64,000 nucleotides of DNA from Megascapheus bottae. Lineage: Eukaryota > Chordata > Mammalia > Rodentia > Geomyidae. Positions 23,505 through 35,345 of the stretch are shown here, piece by piece. The notes below the pieces were generated by a model. The model did no database searches and was not told the origin of the DNA. It worked only from the letters and a program-made list of their open reading frames with translations. The number at the start of each line of letters is the position of its first letter. Position 1 is the stretch's first letter. The stretch is from NCBI GenBank assembly GCA_024803745.1, contig JANJXV010000004.1, positions 40,058,358 to 40,122,357 on the forward strand, read 5' to 3'. The translations under genes were made by a program, and so were the position numbers.

Positions 23505-23650
23505 ACCTACCTGGACTCCCTGTTTCCATTTTTGCCCCTATGCAATAGGCTTTCCACAAAGCAGCTAAAACAATTATTGCAGATATAAAGCAGACCACGT
23601 GTTCCAATGGCTTAATACCATGTCATGATGGTTTTAAAGTAAGTTCATAA
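23505..23650 (+). mobile_element. L2-like fragment
   Basis: The words ccacaaagcagctaaaac and agcagaccacgtgttccaat followed by ggcttaa resemble an L2 3' region. Confidence 0.45.
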
Positions 23651-23699
23651 TATTCTTATGGATATTATAGTGGCAATAATAAGTTCACAATAAATCCTT

Positions 23700-23830
23700 A
23701 ATAAATTCATAATAATCTTCCCTTGAAAAGGTAGAAGCCGATTCCCCTCCCCTTGACAATGGGATATATTTAGTGACTAGCTTCTAAGAAATTACATGAT
23801 GTCCAAGTTCAGAGAAAGGGAATTGGGATT

Positions 23831-23891
<61 letters not shown>

Positions 23892-24085
23892 TCTTCTGTC
23901 TCTAGCAGATCACTTACTCAGAGGTGGATCAACTGCCATTTCTTGAAGATACTTAAGACCTCAGAGACCCTACTCCACCACATATCTCCCAATTTCATGA
24001 AGAAACAATGAGGAAATAAATATTGATTTTAAGCATTTATATTTGAGGGAATTTTTATAAAGCAATAATAGATAACTATACACTT
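23700..24085 (+). mobile_element. MLT1/MaLR-like LTR with CT expansion
   Basis: The pattern of a MaLR LTR is visible (gtgactagcttctaagaaat, later aactgccatttcttgaag, aataaatattgattttaagc, then aatagataacta). A CT microsatellite has grown inside it. Confidence 0.6.
23833..23895. repeat. CT microsatellite
   Basis: About 28 CT units inside the MaLR-like LTR. Confidence 0.95.
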
Positions 24086-24605
24086 ACTTAAATATAATTT
24101 AAGGCCTGCTAGGCCCTATATAGTCAGGATTCTGTCTAACTTATAAATTCACCACTCATTGTGTCAAAGAGTATTTGTTACCTCTAACAACTAACAACTC
24201 TAACAACTCTCTGTCTCTATTTATCTCTCTGTCCTATCTCTATCTTGTCTCTGTCTGTCCCACTCTGTGTGTGTCTCTCTCTCTGTCTCTTAAATTAGAA
24301 ATTGAGTCAGCAGAGTTTATCCAGTTACATTAATCCAAACTAATGACTATATTTCCTAGCTTCCTTTTCAGCTTCATACAACCTAATGACAAAGTTCTGG
24401 TCAGTATAATATCCTTAAGATCAAGAACCTTGTTGCCTTGTTTACCACTGAATTTCTAATACAAAGAAAGTAAATTCACATAGCAGGTAATCTGTAAATC
24501 TCAATTGTGTGAATAAACAAATTAATTCATAATTAAGGATTCCCTAAACCTAGTTCTTTAATCACTTACCCGTGATTAACATATGTTAAAAATTCCCTTA
24601 TCTCA

Positions 24606-24796
24606 GGCCAGGAGTTTGGCCTAGTGGTAGAGGGCTTGCCTAGCATGCACGAGGACCCAGGTTCAATTCCTCGGTACCACATACACAGGAAAAAGCTGGA
24701 AGTGGTGCTGAGGCTCAAGTGGTAGAGCTCTAGCCTTGAGAAAGTCCAAGGACAGTGCTCAGGCCCTGAGTTCAAGCCCAGGATTGGCAAAAAAAA
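24606..24796 (+). mobile_element. IDL-Geo-like SINE
   Basis: Full length. Near-identical CCCTTATCTC / CTCTTATCTC flanks suggest a target-site duplication. Confidence 0.88.
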
Positions 24797-24833
24797 TTCT
24801 CTTATCTCCATTTTCAAGTACAGTTGAAAGAGA

Positions 24834-24864
24834 AAACACACACACACACACATACACACACACA
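24834..24864. repeat. CA microsatellite
   Basis: About 15 CA units with one CATA interruption. Confidence 0.85.
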
Positions 24865-25059
24865 ATAGTCTAATCTGTGCTTTTAGTCTTTAAAATGCAA
24901 CTTTTAAAAAGTAACATAAAAATATTGCCTAGAGAACAGATTCTCTTGAACCATAATAGTCTATTACTTTGTTTCTCAGATGCCATTGTTTTATGTACCA
25001 TGAGAAAAGGAAAAGGCTCCCATAATGGGTTTTGCTATTCTCAATTTCTGTCCTCATTT

Positions 25060-25400
25060 TTTCCCCCAGCCTTGTAGTAGGTAGAGCCCACATCTGCACT
25101 CCATTGCTAGGCCTGGCCATATGACTTGCTTTTACCAACTGAATGTGACAAAGACTACATCCAAGCAGCTTTACATGTGTTTGCAAGGTTTAAATCAGTT
25201 TTTGGTCCTTCCCAAAATAGTCCCAGATTGTGGTTAGTCCTTCCACTTGGGTTCTAGAAAACATATGTAGCTATGCAGAGCTAAACCCAGCCCAGCCATA
25301 TCAACCACAGAAAAAGCCACCGGAACCTGAGTCAATCCATAGTCCTTACATAATGTGCATGAAAAATAGATGTCATTGAAAGTCCCAGAGATACTGACAA
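25060..25400 (+). mobile_element. MaLR-like LTR fragment
   Basis: It resembles MLT1-type text (ccatatgacttgcttttacc; gagctaaacccagcccagcc). It is more diverged than the copy at 23.7 kb. Confidence 0.4.
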
Positions 25401-25770
25401 CTGCCCCCAACACTATGACAATTAAACTACTACATTAAAGGTAAACTGAACCTTGATTTTAGAGATGTTGAAATATGAACAATCAAATGACTTAAAATCA
25501 ACAAAATATGGTACCCATTAAACACGTTATGTTTCAATATTAGATATGTCTTCTTATAGACAATATTGTTACCCATGTTACAGTCAATATGATAATATTT
25601 ATAATGAGAGTTATCTTGATAAGTGCAGATCCCTTTTAGCATATTGCATATAACAGTACGCAGGTGATTACTAAAATGGAACCTAAAAGTAAAAAGGAAA
25701 CAAAGGTCAAAGGTCAAGCTTATGACCTTTTTCATTACTTCACATCTGATCTACTCTTCTACTACCACAT

Positions 25771-25975
25771 GTGATTTTTTTTTTTTTTTGCCAGTCCTAG
25801 GCTTGAGCTCAGGGCCTGAGCACTGTCCTTGGACTTTCTCAAGGCCAGAGCTCTACCACTTGAGCCTCAGCACCACTTCTGGCTTTTTTCTATGTATGTG
25901 GTACCGAGGAATCAAACCCGGGTCTTCGTGCATGCAAAGCAAGCACTCTACCACTAGGCCAAACTCCCGGCCCCA
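25771..25975 (-). mobile_element. IDL-Geo-like SINE
   Basis: Full length, flanked by ACATGTGATTTTT direct repeats. Confidence 0.88.
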
Positions 25976-25999
25976 ATACACATGTGATTTTTGTATGTG

Positions 26000-26400
26000 T
26001 GTGCCAGTTCTGGGGATTAAATTCAAGGCCTGGGTGTTGTCCCTGAGTTTTTCTTTCTTTTCTTTTTCTTTCTTTCTTCCTTCCTTCCTTTTTTTTTTGG
26101 GGGGGGGTGGGTCATGGGCCTCCGCCTGGGTGCTGTCCCTGAGCTCTTCAGCTCAAGGCTACCGCTCTACCCTTGAACCAAGCCCCATTTCCCATTTTCT
26201 AGAGGTTAATTGGAGATAAGAATCTCAGGTCCTTTTATGCCTGGGCTGGCTTTGAACCTGGATCCTCAGATCTCAGCCTCCTGACTAGCTAGGATTACAG
26301 GCATGAGCCACCAGTGCCCAACGAAGTCCACCTGTCATCCTTCCTTTCCTTCCTTCCTTCCTTCCTTCCTTCCTTCCTTCCTTCCTTCCTTCCTTCCTTC

Positions 26401-26434
<34 letters not shown>

Positions 26435-26650
26435 CTTTTTTCCTTTTTCCCTTTCTTCCTATCTTTCTCTTTCTGTCTCTGTCTCTGTCTGTCTCTCTTT
26501 TTTGCCTGTGCCACACCTCTGCTTTTTGATGGCTAATTGAAGATAAAAGTTTCACAGACTTTCTTGCCTGGGCTGGCTTTGAACCATAATCCTTAGATTT
26601 CAGCCCATGAGTAGCCAGGATTACAGGCATGAGCCACTAGTGTCCAGCTA
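26000..26650 (-). mobile_element. Two nested B1-like dimeric SINEs plus pyrimidine repeats
   Basis: An outer element is seen at 26000-26055 and again from about 26505 to 26650. An inner reverse dimer lies at 26093-26318. CT/TTCC sequence fills the joins. Confidence 0.6.
26335..26510. repeat. TTCC then CT/CTTT microsatellite
   Basis: About 16 TTCC units are followed by CT and TTTC variants. Confidence 0.95.
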
Positions 26651-26658
26651 CTCATATG

Positions 26659-26662
<4 letters not shown>

Positions 26663-26704
<42 letters not shown>
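26663..26704. repeat. GT microsatellite
   Basis: About 20 GT units. Confidence 0.95.
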
Positions 26705-26706
<2 letters not shown>

Positions 26707-27182
26707 CTTAAAGGACTTTTTTTTAAGTGTTCTTTCCTCTCCTACTCATCTTTCTTTCTCTCTTCTCCATTCCTCCATGCCCTGTTGACTGATTAGGGGA
26801 AACCAGAAAATCAAGATAACAAAAATGACCATAAACATCAGACAAAATGTGTGAACTCATTCTTGTCAAATAAGTTTTCATATCCTCAAGCTAAATAAAA
26901 GTCTAAATAGGGTGAAGGTTGAAAGAGATGAAAGCACAGGAACTGATGCCTAGAGAGAGATTTCACTGGGGATGGTCTAAACTGCACTATTACTTTATCA
27001 TAATATATACCTTTTTACTTAGCAAAATAAAATAGAAACAAGGATACATAACAACAATATCAAACATAGCTGAGCAGAAAATTGACTATATATCTCATAC
27101 TATACTAAATGATTTTCATAAATTATCTCATTTTGTACTTCACAATAATTTCATTTATTTTTCTACCATAAAGTTTTGTAAC

Positions 27183-27655
27183 AGCTCGATACTGTTGTCT
27201 CACACTTATAATTTGAACAACTTGGGAGGCAGAAATCAGGAGGATGGTAGTTTGAAACCAACCTGGGCAAAATGTGCAAGAGTCACCATCTCAACCAATA
27301 GCTAGGCTCCGTGGCATAAACCTGTCATCCCAGATACAGGGGAGGCTGAGATATGTATGATACAGCTCTGCTGTGGGGGACAGGGGAAAGAATCACAAGA
27401 CCCTGTCTCAACAGAAAAAAGCTGGTATGGTAGCACATATCTGGATCCCAACTACTGTAGGTTGTATAAACATGAAGATTTCAGTCCAAGCTAGTCCAGG
27501 CCAAAAGTGTGACCCTATTTCAAATCCAAAATAAAACACCAGAGCAAAATGGACCGAAGATGTGACTTAAGCAGCAGAGTGCCTAACCTTACAAGTAGAA
27601 ATCCCCGAATGCAAACCCCAATCTCAATTATCATCAAAAAAATGAAATAAAATAA
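27183..27655 (+). mobile_element. Composite SINE: two B1-like arms plus ID-like arm
   Basis: Three B1-like starts can be seen (gatactgttgtctcacact; ctaggctccgtggcataaac; gctggtatggtagcacatat). An ID-like arm (atgtgacttaagcagcagag) and an A-rich tail follow. Confidence 0.6.
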
Positions 27656-27659
27656 AGCT

Positions 27660-27900
27660 TGATTGTTGAGTGTGGTGGCTCAATCCTGCAATCCAAGCTA
27701 CTTGGAAGTAAGATAGATGATGATTACAGGCCAAGGGCAGACTGAGGCAAAAAGTTCTTGAATCTCCCTCTCAACCTACAGCTGGGCTTAGAGGTATATG
27801 CCTATCTCCCAGAGAAGCAGGGAAGCACAAATTGGAGGATCATAGGCAAGGAAACTTGAGAAAAAATGAAAACAGTATTTCAAAAACTAACCATACAAAA
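27660..27900 (+). mobile_element. Composite B1-B1 SINE, truncated
   Basis: Two B1-like arms are present (gagtgtggtggctcaatcct; gctgggcttagaggtatatg). The ID-like arm is missing before the next SINE. Confidence 0.55.
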
Positions 27901-27909
27901 AGTGCCAGT

Positions 27910-28108
27910 GAGGGCCAGGAGTTTGGCCTAGTGGTAGAGTGCTTGCCTAGCATGCACGAAGACCCAGGTTCGATTCCTCGGTACCACATACATAGAAAAA
28001 AGCTGGAAGTGGTGCTATAGCTCAAGTGGTAGAGCTCTAGTCTTGAGAAAGTCCAAGGACAGTGCTCAAGGCCTGAGCTCAAGCTCAGGACTGTCAAAAA
28101 AAAAAAAA
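27910..28108 (+). mobile_element. IDL-Geo-like SINE
   Basis: Full length, with AAAAGTGCCAG/CG flanks repeated. Confidence 0.88.
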
Positions 28109-28165
28109 GTGCCGGCGAGTTGCTCAAGTGGTAGAGTTCTTATAGCAATAGTTATTATGATGATG

Positions 28166-28356
28166 ATTTTTTGCCAGTCCTGGAGCTTCAACTCAGAGCC
28201 TAGGCACTGTCTTTGAGCATTCTCAAGGCTAACTCTCTACCACTTGCCACAGTACTACTTCTGTTTTTTCTGTGTATGGAATACAAAGGAATTGAACCCA
28301 GGGCTTCATGCATGCTAGGCAAGCACTCTACCACTAGGCCACACTTCTGGCCCAAC
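28166..28356 (-). mobile_element. IDL-Geo-like SINE
   Basis: Both arms are present, moderately diverged. Confidence 0.8.
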
Positions 28357-28599
28357 ACACAGCTATTTTTTTTTATAAGCCTACAGGCAACTAAGTGTGT
28401 TTGATCTCAGCTGAGCTCTGCTACATAGCTTTTCTTGAAGTTGTGGGCAGAATTAGACTTTACCCCAAGGTGTGTGTTGGGTTCTGGTTTGTTCTACTTG
28501 TCTCAGATTCTACACACTGCTACCTGGGATATCTTCTCCTGGTATTAGCAGAGGTGGAACAACTGGAAAGACTTTCACTTCTACCTGCATTCTATGATG

Positions 28600-28750
28600 A
28601 AGACCAATAGTGATAGGAGCTAATACTCTACCTCTAGGGAGATAGGAATGACTATAGAACTACAATCAGATATTATAGCATAGGCATGTTGGTTTTTGCC
28701 CATTTTACAGATGAAGAAATAAAGGCATGGAAAGTCTCTAGAAGAAATTG
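28600..28750 (+). mobile_element. MIR fragment
   Basis: The diagnostic run cccattttacagatgaagaa is present, followed by ataaaggcatgg. Confidence 0.55.
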
Positions 28751-29684
28751 TAAAAAACAAAAAATAAGAATAGTGATAATGCTACAATAAATCAGAGTTG
28801 AGCAAAAGAAGTAGACAAGATAAAACCCTAATTTGACATTCTGATCAATGAAAATGTTTTGTCATTCGAGGTCATAGCTGTAAAAGGGGCATATTGCAGG
28901 AAGGATGAGGGTTCATTTATTTTTAGAATCCCTTCACACAAACATACTACATCTGTTACTTATTTCCTATCCAACTACTTTGAGAGAAAAATCTATTTAT
29001 TCCAGTAATTATGAGTAATCTATAAAGTAATTCTAAAGTATCTTTGTAGAAACACTCCAGGGCTATATTAGAAGTCTTGTTAAATCAACATTTAAGACAA
29101 TGGTATCTAAGAAAAACATTAGATCCAGGCTTTATGGGAAATGCAAGTGACCCAGAAAGGAAAAAAAAAACTGAGCATGATGGTAAATTCTGAGAATGGA
29201 GGTACAATTGTCACACACAAGTCTTTTGAAAATACTTTTAAGAAAGAGCAGGAGAAGTGTTGGATTGTGGGCAGCAGTCTCCACACTCAGACAACAGCCA
29301 AAGAAGGACATTCTAACCATATTCATCAGGTCCAAGACCTTTCAATGCCCACAGACACGCTATTGTTGAACTCATTATGCTTCTAACAACACAGACACTT
29401 TGTAAATATTATTTTTTCTTTCTTCTGGAGCCAAAGAATCCGATGTATGTAATAGAGTCTTAAGCGAGTGTTACAGATCTACTGTGAGACTTCCATTTCT
29501 CATTTTAGCTCATTCTATTATTACAATGAGTTCAGTGTCACATTGCAGTTGCAGTCACTTCCTTTTATAAGAAGTATAAAGATGTAATAGCTTCCATAAA
29601 GATGCAATCTGCTTTCCATAGCAAAATATTTAGTGTGTGTGTGTACATGCACACGCATGTACACATACATGCATGTGCACATGT

Positions 29685-29735
29685 CCTAGAGACTGAACTC
29701 AGGGTGTAGGTACTGCCCCTGAGCTTCTTTTCTCC

Positions 29736-29792
<57 letters not shown>

Positions 29793-29815
29793 CCTCCCTC
29801 CCTCCCTCCCTCCCT

Positions 29816-29875
<60 letters not shown>

Positions 29876-30018
29876 CCCCTCAAGGCTAGTGCTCTAGCTG
29901 CAGCTCCACTTTAGGCTTTTCTGTGGTTAATTAAACATAAGAGTCTTATGGACTTTCCTACTTATGCTGGCTTCAGCCCTTCCAGTAGATAGGATTACAG
30001 GCCTCAGTCGCTGGCTCG
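29685..30018 (-). mobile_element. B1-like dimeric SINE interrupted by pyrimidine microsatellite
   Basis: The SINE text stops at 'cctgagcttcttttctcccc' and resumes at 'cctcaaggctagtgctctag' beyond the repeat tract. Confidence 0.65.
29739..29876. repeat. CT-CTCC-CT compound microsatellite
   Basis: About 140 bases of pure pyrimidine on plus: CT run, CCTC run, CT run. Confidence 0.95.
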
Positions 30019-30519
30019 GATTTAAGTAAGCCAACTATGTAAAGACATTTCTAAGACCATTAAAAATTTTGGCAAAAAATTTGTTAGGTGGAATTGTTCT
30101 GGAGTTACTTGTTCTTTGTAAAGAAGTCTATTTTTACATAAATTAGGAAATATTTGTAGGCAAAATATTGTTATTTGTACCTAAGAACTGCTTCAAAACA
30201 TTCCAGCATTGTTAATTGGTAATGTTAAATGCTAAATGCTGAAGCAGGGCGGTACAATAAGTATAAAAGGGCTTATTGTATAAAATAAAAAGTGAAAAAC
30301 AAACTATACAGAACTCTAGGCATTCACAGAGAGTGAGAGTGAGGGAAGACCCTCTTAGGAGAGAAACACAAAGGTGCAATGCCTATGTTTACCTGACCAT
30401 ACAAAATAATATTTATGGAAATGAACTCCGGGAAATAGAAACAAGAGGTTTTTCCTTTGTTGCAACTTTTTTCTTTTTGTCTTGTTTGTTTTTATATGTC
30501 TTTAGGAGTGCAAGGAGAT

Positions 30520-30745
30520 GTACAGAAATGGAAGAACAAAGGATATGAACAAATGCAGCAGTGGAGCTCATTAGACATTATGTTGAAAATGAACTTCATT
30601 TTCATAGGAGGGAGGGGAAAAAAGAGAGAGTGAGGGAAGAGGTGACATTGTCCAATAAGAAATGTAGTCTTTACCTGACTTATTTAAATATAACCCCTCT
30701 GTACATCACCTTTATGATAGCAATTAAATTTTTAAAGTGAAAAAC
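30520..30745 (+). mobile_element. Lineage LINE-like 3' end, type A
   Basis: This is the unbroken copy of the element at 14.1 kb, ending near a short A-rich tail. Confidence 0.6.
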
Positions 30746-30974
30746 ACCACGGAAAAGCCACTGTCCAAAAGGTGACTTCACAATTGGCTTATGTTTCTGA
30801 ACCTTATGGTTACTCATAGGTACATTGTGGATGAAAATAGCTAACATGTATATAGATTACTATTTACAGTATAATTTTGCATAAATGATTTGTGAAATTA
30901 CAAGATGCATATTAAAAATTTATAATAAACCTGTTACACACACTCACACACTCTGACTTCAATAATGAACAGAT

Positions 30975-31225
30975 TTCTTTGGTTTTTTTTGTGGGGAGGG
31001 CGTCATGGGACGTGGACTCTGGGATGCATGCTGTCCCTAAGCTCTTCAGCTCAATGCTAATGCCCTACTCCCTGAGCCACAGCGCCATTTCCTGGGTTTT
31101 TGGTGGCTAATTAGAGATAAGAGTCTCACCGTCTTTAGTGTCAAGGCTGGATTTGAACCTAGATCGTTAGATCTCAGCCTCCTGAGTGGCTAGGATTATT
31201 GGCATGAGCCACTGTGCCCAGGAGA
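30975..31225 (-). mobile_element. B1-like dimeric SINE
   Basis: Both arms are present. Confidence 0.8.
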
Positions 31226-31230
31226 GAACC

Positions 31231-31438
31231 AGTTATTCTATTTTTTTTTTTTGCCAGTCCTAGGGCTTGAACTCAGGGCCTGAGAACTGATCTTGGGCTT
31301 TCTCAAGGCTAGAGATCTATCACTTGAGCCACAGCACCACTTCTGGCTTTTTGTTTGTTTGTGGTACTAAGGAACCGAGCCAGGTCTTTATGTATGCTAG
31401 GCAAGCACTCTACCACTAGGCCAAACTCCTGGCCCCTA
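31231..31438 (-). mobile_element. IDL-Geo-like SINE
   Basis: Full length, directly following the preceding SINE. Confidence 0.85.
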
Positions 31439-31454
31439 GATTTCTTTTTATTTT

Positions 31455-31655
31455 TATTTATTTATTTTTTTGCCAGTCCTGGGCTTGGGCTCAGGGCCTG
31501 AGCACTGTCCTTGGACTTTCTCAAGGCTAGCACTCTACCACTTGAGCCTCAACACCACTTCCGGCTTTTTGCTATGTATGTGGTACCGAGGAATCGAACC
31601 CGGGTCTTAGTGCATGCTAGGCAAGCACTCTACCACTAAGCCCAACTCCCGGCCT
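31455..31655 (-). mobile_element. IDL-Geo-like SINE
   Basis: Full length, flanked by CTAGATTTCTTTTTA repeats. Confidence 0.88.
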
Positions 31656-31682
31656 AGATTTCTTTTTAAAATAAAATTAAAG

Positions 31683-31905
31683 GCTAGATGCTGGTGGCTT
31701 ACACCTGCAATTCTAGCTACTCTGGAGGCTGAGATCTGAGGATCTCAATTTGAATCTAGCCAGGGCAGAATAGTCCGGCAGAAGCCAGAAAACCAGAAGT
31801 GACACTGTGGCTCAAATGGTAGAACACTAGCCTCATTGAGCCAAAAAGCTCAAGGACAGCACCCAGACCCAGAGTTCAAGCCCCATAACCAAAAAGAAAA
31901 AAAAG
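31683..31905 (+). mobile_element. B1-like dimeric SINE
   Basis: Both arms and an A-rich tail are present. Confidence 0.75.
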
Positions 31906-32160
31906 TCAGGTTGTGAAATTCTCCATACAACTGAGACCATGCTTAAAACATGACCATAATATTCACATCTAACATTTTCAGTCTCTATTATATGTATCCA
32001 CATGCTTATCCTATGTGATTAAATTGCATTATTTTTTTCTACAATTTAAATCAGTGATATTCCTAAAAGTATAAGATGTAAAATCGGGTAACATTGATCA
32101 AGATGCATTGTGATCATAAATTGACATATTAAATTGAATTTTCTAAGCACAGCTACTTGA

Positions 32161-32212
32161 AGATGATGATGAGGATGATGATGATGACGATGACGATGAC
32201 GACAACAACGAT
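32161..32212. repeat. GAT/GAC microsatellite
   Basis: GATGAT units grade into GACGAT and AACAAC. Confidence 0.9.
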
Positions 32213-32261
32213 GTTTGTAGTTAAAAAGTACACCCCTTAAATAATGGAGAATGAGGGGAGT

Positions 32262-32500
32262 CTAGTTGTAAAGTTACTATGTGGTAGGTACTTGTTTAAG
32301 TACCTTATATTTATGAGTTCATACTAATCTTAAGAATTACCCATTGATATAGGTATTATTGTCCTTCACATTTTACAAACAGGCCAACTATAGTACTATA
32401 TTTGCCCAATGTTGTACTCGTGATTAACAACAAAGCTGGAATTTACACAAGGCATCTGGCTCCTGTGTCTGATCCCATAATCACTGAGCTCTGTCACTAT
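32262..32500 (+). mobile_element. MIR
   Basis: The order tactatgtggtaggtacttg, ttcacattttacaaacagg and catctggctcctgtgtctga matches MIR. Confidence 0.7.
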
Positions 32501-33027
32501 TCATGGAAAGAGTAAATTTTGTAAAGTTATTCTTTGTTTAGACTTTAAAAACTTGGTCTCTTTTATTGTCAGAAAAGTAAAGCAAATTCTTACTGCCTTT
32601 AACATCAACATGTTCCTTTTATTTTGTCATGCACTTCAAACCTATTACTCCCGTCATAGTCATACCCATTCTATAATGTTCTAACATATTTATTACAGAT
32701 GTTTATTTATGGCATGATTTCAAAGAACAGAAGACATCAGAATAGACTCTTTTGAGTGATTCAAACCAGGACAATTTGAGAAGCAACTATGACACTGTAG
32801 TAACTGACAATGACATCTCTTATGTGAATGTTAGTCCCTGGGAAACGGTTTGATTCTAGAATAGAATCATGATGTGCTCTAATCACCTGATTTGCTCAGA
32901 GGACCCTTAACAAAATCCTTAGCAGCCCATCAATCGATAACACTGTTTCCATATTGCCAAGGTTAGTAATAGATTCTCTTTCTCACTTTATATAAATCGT
33001 TTGGTTTGAAAAAAATAGTTTGGGGTT

Positions 33028-33262
33028 TTGTTTGGTTTTGTGCAGGGCTTGAACTCAGGGCCTAGGAGCTATCCTAGAACAGTTTTGCTCAAGGTTAGTG
33101 TTCTATCACTTGAACCACAGCTCCACTTGTGGCTTTTTTGGTGGTTAATCAGAGATGAAAGTTTCATGGACTTTCCTGCTCAGGCTGGCTTTGAACTGTG
33201 ATCCTTAGATCTCTCCTGAGTAGCTAGGATTGTAGGCATGAGCCACTGGCACTCAGTGTGAG
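33028..33262 (-). mobile_element. B1-like dimeric SINE
   Basis: Both arms are present, diverged. Confidence 0.7.
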
Positions 33263-33911
33263 GAGGGATAGTTTTTAAATGTCAATTAGCTTATGGACTA
33301 TATCATAATATACCTTGAATATAATTATTTTAATTTGGGAGACTTTTTACTATTTCTACAATGGAATTAGGATGGATCTACATGCAAATTCAAGTTGATT
33401 TATTTAACTGGATTTGCCAGTGAAGTTATGAACAAAAAGCAATATTGAGCTTTTCAGTAAAGTTGGAACAAGGGATTTCATAGCATTAACTGGTCATCTA
33501 AACTAATAAGTTTGTTCATCTTTAGAAATATCCATCTTTAAATAAAAATTTCCCCAATTTTAAGAAAACGACATTTAATATAGACAAAACATAGGTAGAG
33601 GTTGTACATTTTTTGATATAGGCTATGAATGATAAAATGGTTTGACTGCTATAATTTGAACTTCTACATATGAGATCTGTGTATTTGTTACATATATAGG
33701 CTCTCATTTACTTAATATTACTATATGTGCATTTCATGCAATAAATTCCTTCCTTGTACAGAATTTTACCATTTTGCTAGAATGTGAGGAAACGAAAGGA
33801 GACAGAGAGATAGAGAGATCAGGAAAGAACAGAAGTAAGACTAGATTGTAATTTTTCTACAGTAGTGTTTTCAACCTGGCTGCATGTTAGAATTCTACCC
33901 CAAGATGCCCA

Positions 33912-34110
33912 TTATTGGCTGACACCTGTAATCCTAACTACTTAGAAGGCTGAGATCTGAGGATCAAAGTTTAAAGCCTTGAGACTCAAGTACATAAATA
34001 CCCTTATCCCCAGTTAAGGAGCACAAATCTGGAACTGGAGACATGATTGAAACAGTAGAATGCCAGCCATGAAGCCCTAAGTTCAAACCTTGATAATGGC
34101 GCACATATAC
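33912..34110 (+). mobile_element. B1-like dimeric SINE, old
   Basis: The B1-like arm is clear; the right arm is degraded. Confidence 0.6.
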
Positions 34111-34364
34111 ACATACACAATCTACTTCCAAGGATAGGGGAAGTAGTTAAAAAAATCTTTCTACCTGTTACTCCAGCTCTGAAGGTTTTATTAAGATGTT
34201 TTTATTAGTGACTATTTTCATGAGAAATGTTGGGCAGCAATGGAGAGCTAGTTGGATGGAGACATTCTCTGATTATCTGCTTCCTGATCATCTTGTGCAT
34301 AAGATACAATTCAAATAACTTCAAAATTTGAGTGTGACAGTAGGATGAGGCTGGAGTAAACACC

Positions 34365-34465
34365 TAGCTCATTTATCTATTATTCTTTCAACTAACCAAG
34401 AAATATTTATACTGTGCCTGTTTGCAATACTGAGTGCTTGGGATACAGTGGCAAACAAAATGAGT
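34365..34465. mobile_element. Ancient retroposon fragment, family uncertain
   Basis: It has the same type of text as at 55.5 kb (aagaaatatttatactgtgc, then gggatacagtggcaaacaa). It ends at the target-site duplication of the 34484 retrocopy. Confidence 0.35.
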
Positions 34466-34483
34466 AAAGAAATCCTCTTTGTA

Positions 34484-34624
34484 AAAAAAAAAAAAGAACT
34501 CTGGAATATAATAAGCCACCAAGCTTGTGATGGATCATGCTTGCCCATTTATCCACAGATTTGTGCTGCTTAAATTCGTAATTATAAAAATAAAGAACTC
34601 TAATGTTTTTAAATGCAAAAGAAA
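34484..34624 (+). pseudogene. Short processed retrocopy of unknown transcript 3' end
   Basis: A 141-base insert is flanked by the perfect 18-base direct repeat AAAGAAATCCTCTTTGTA at 34466-34483 and 34625-34642. The insert has an AATAAA signal near its right end followed by an A-rich tail. This fits a 5'-truncated mRNA retrocopy. I do not recognise the source gene. Confidence 0.6.
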
Positions 34625-35036
34625 AAAGAAATCCTCTTTGTAGATCTCAAGTATTAATCTATGTTAATGTCAAGATCAATCAGGTTAGTATGTGATGAGG
34701 GGTGGGATCTGGTGAGAGTGAAGACAGAAAATAAAATATCCACAGGGACCAATCTACTTGTTAATTTTGCTCATGGAATTAAAAACATTTTGGCACTTTA
34801 GCGGACCCAAGAATTCCAACCACTTTTTTATTTTACAGATGAATAACTTTAAACTTTAAATGATGAGCTTATGACTATGTTTTTCTTCAGGACAGAAGCT
34901 ATAAAACCTAGATCGCTGGCCTTTCATAATACTGCCTATGTCCAAGTAAAAACCTCAAAAAGACTTTCCCCCCAAGTTTCTAAAAGAAAATAATGCCTTG
35001 GAAAAAAGACCAACCTCTCCTGTTGAGCTAATCCTT

Positions 35037-35076
35037 GTGTGAAATTAACTAGCAGCGCTGCTAGTCAATTCCACAC
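35037..35076. repeat. 40-bp near-perfect palindrome
   Basis: The core CTAGCAGCGCTGCTAG at 35049-35064 is a perfect 16-base palindrome. The arms extend to 35037 and 35076 with only two mismatched pairs out of 20 and no spacer. No repeat family is recognised. Confidence 0.9.
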
Positions 35077-35345
35077 TGCTGCTCTATGGGGAGAAGAACC
35101 AGAAAAAGGAGAGTAGGTCTTGGTCCATTTCCTCTCTAAATACAGTTGTTCTGAGGTCAAACACTAAAAGCACTGGAACAAAATGCAAGAGAGGACTATT
35201 GTGAATTTGAGAAGCCACTCAAAAAAGAAAGAACTAAAAATAAAAGCCAAAAAGCAAAATTATAATGAAGTTGTAGTTTTATAGAACTTCCCATATCCCC
35301 TTCAGACTCATCTGCAAGATAGTGCATTCAAGAATCTCACTAGTA

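Noticed and set aside
25722..26219. 165-codon frame on the plus strand
   Set aside because: It is the reverse translation of an IDL-Geo-like SINE and a B1-like SINE. The recurring Leu-Ser-Ser-Gly-Pro-Glu-His pattern appears wherever this SINE lies.
26295..26630. Arg/Glu/Lys-rich and Ser/Leu/Phe-rich frames
   Set aside because: They are translations of CT and TTCC microsatellites.
35037..35076. Vector or lac operator contamination at the palindrome
   Set aside because: The outer arms (TGTGTGAAATT, CAATTCCACAC) resemble the lac operator flank, but the centre is different and the surrounding sequence is ordinary genomic DNA, so chance similarity is more likely.
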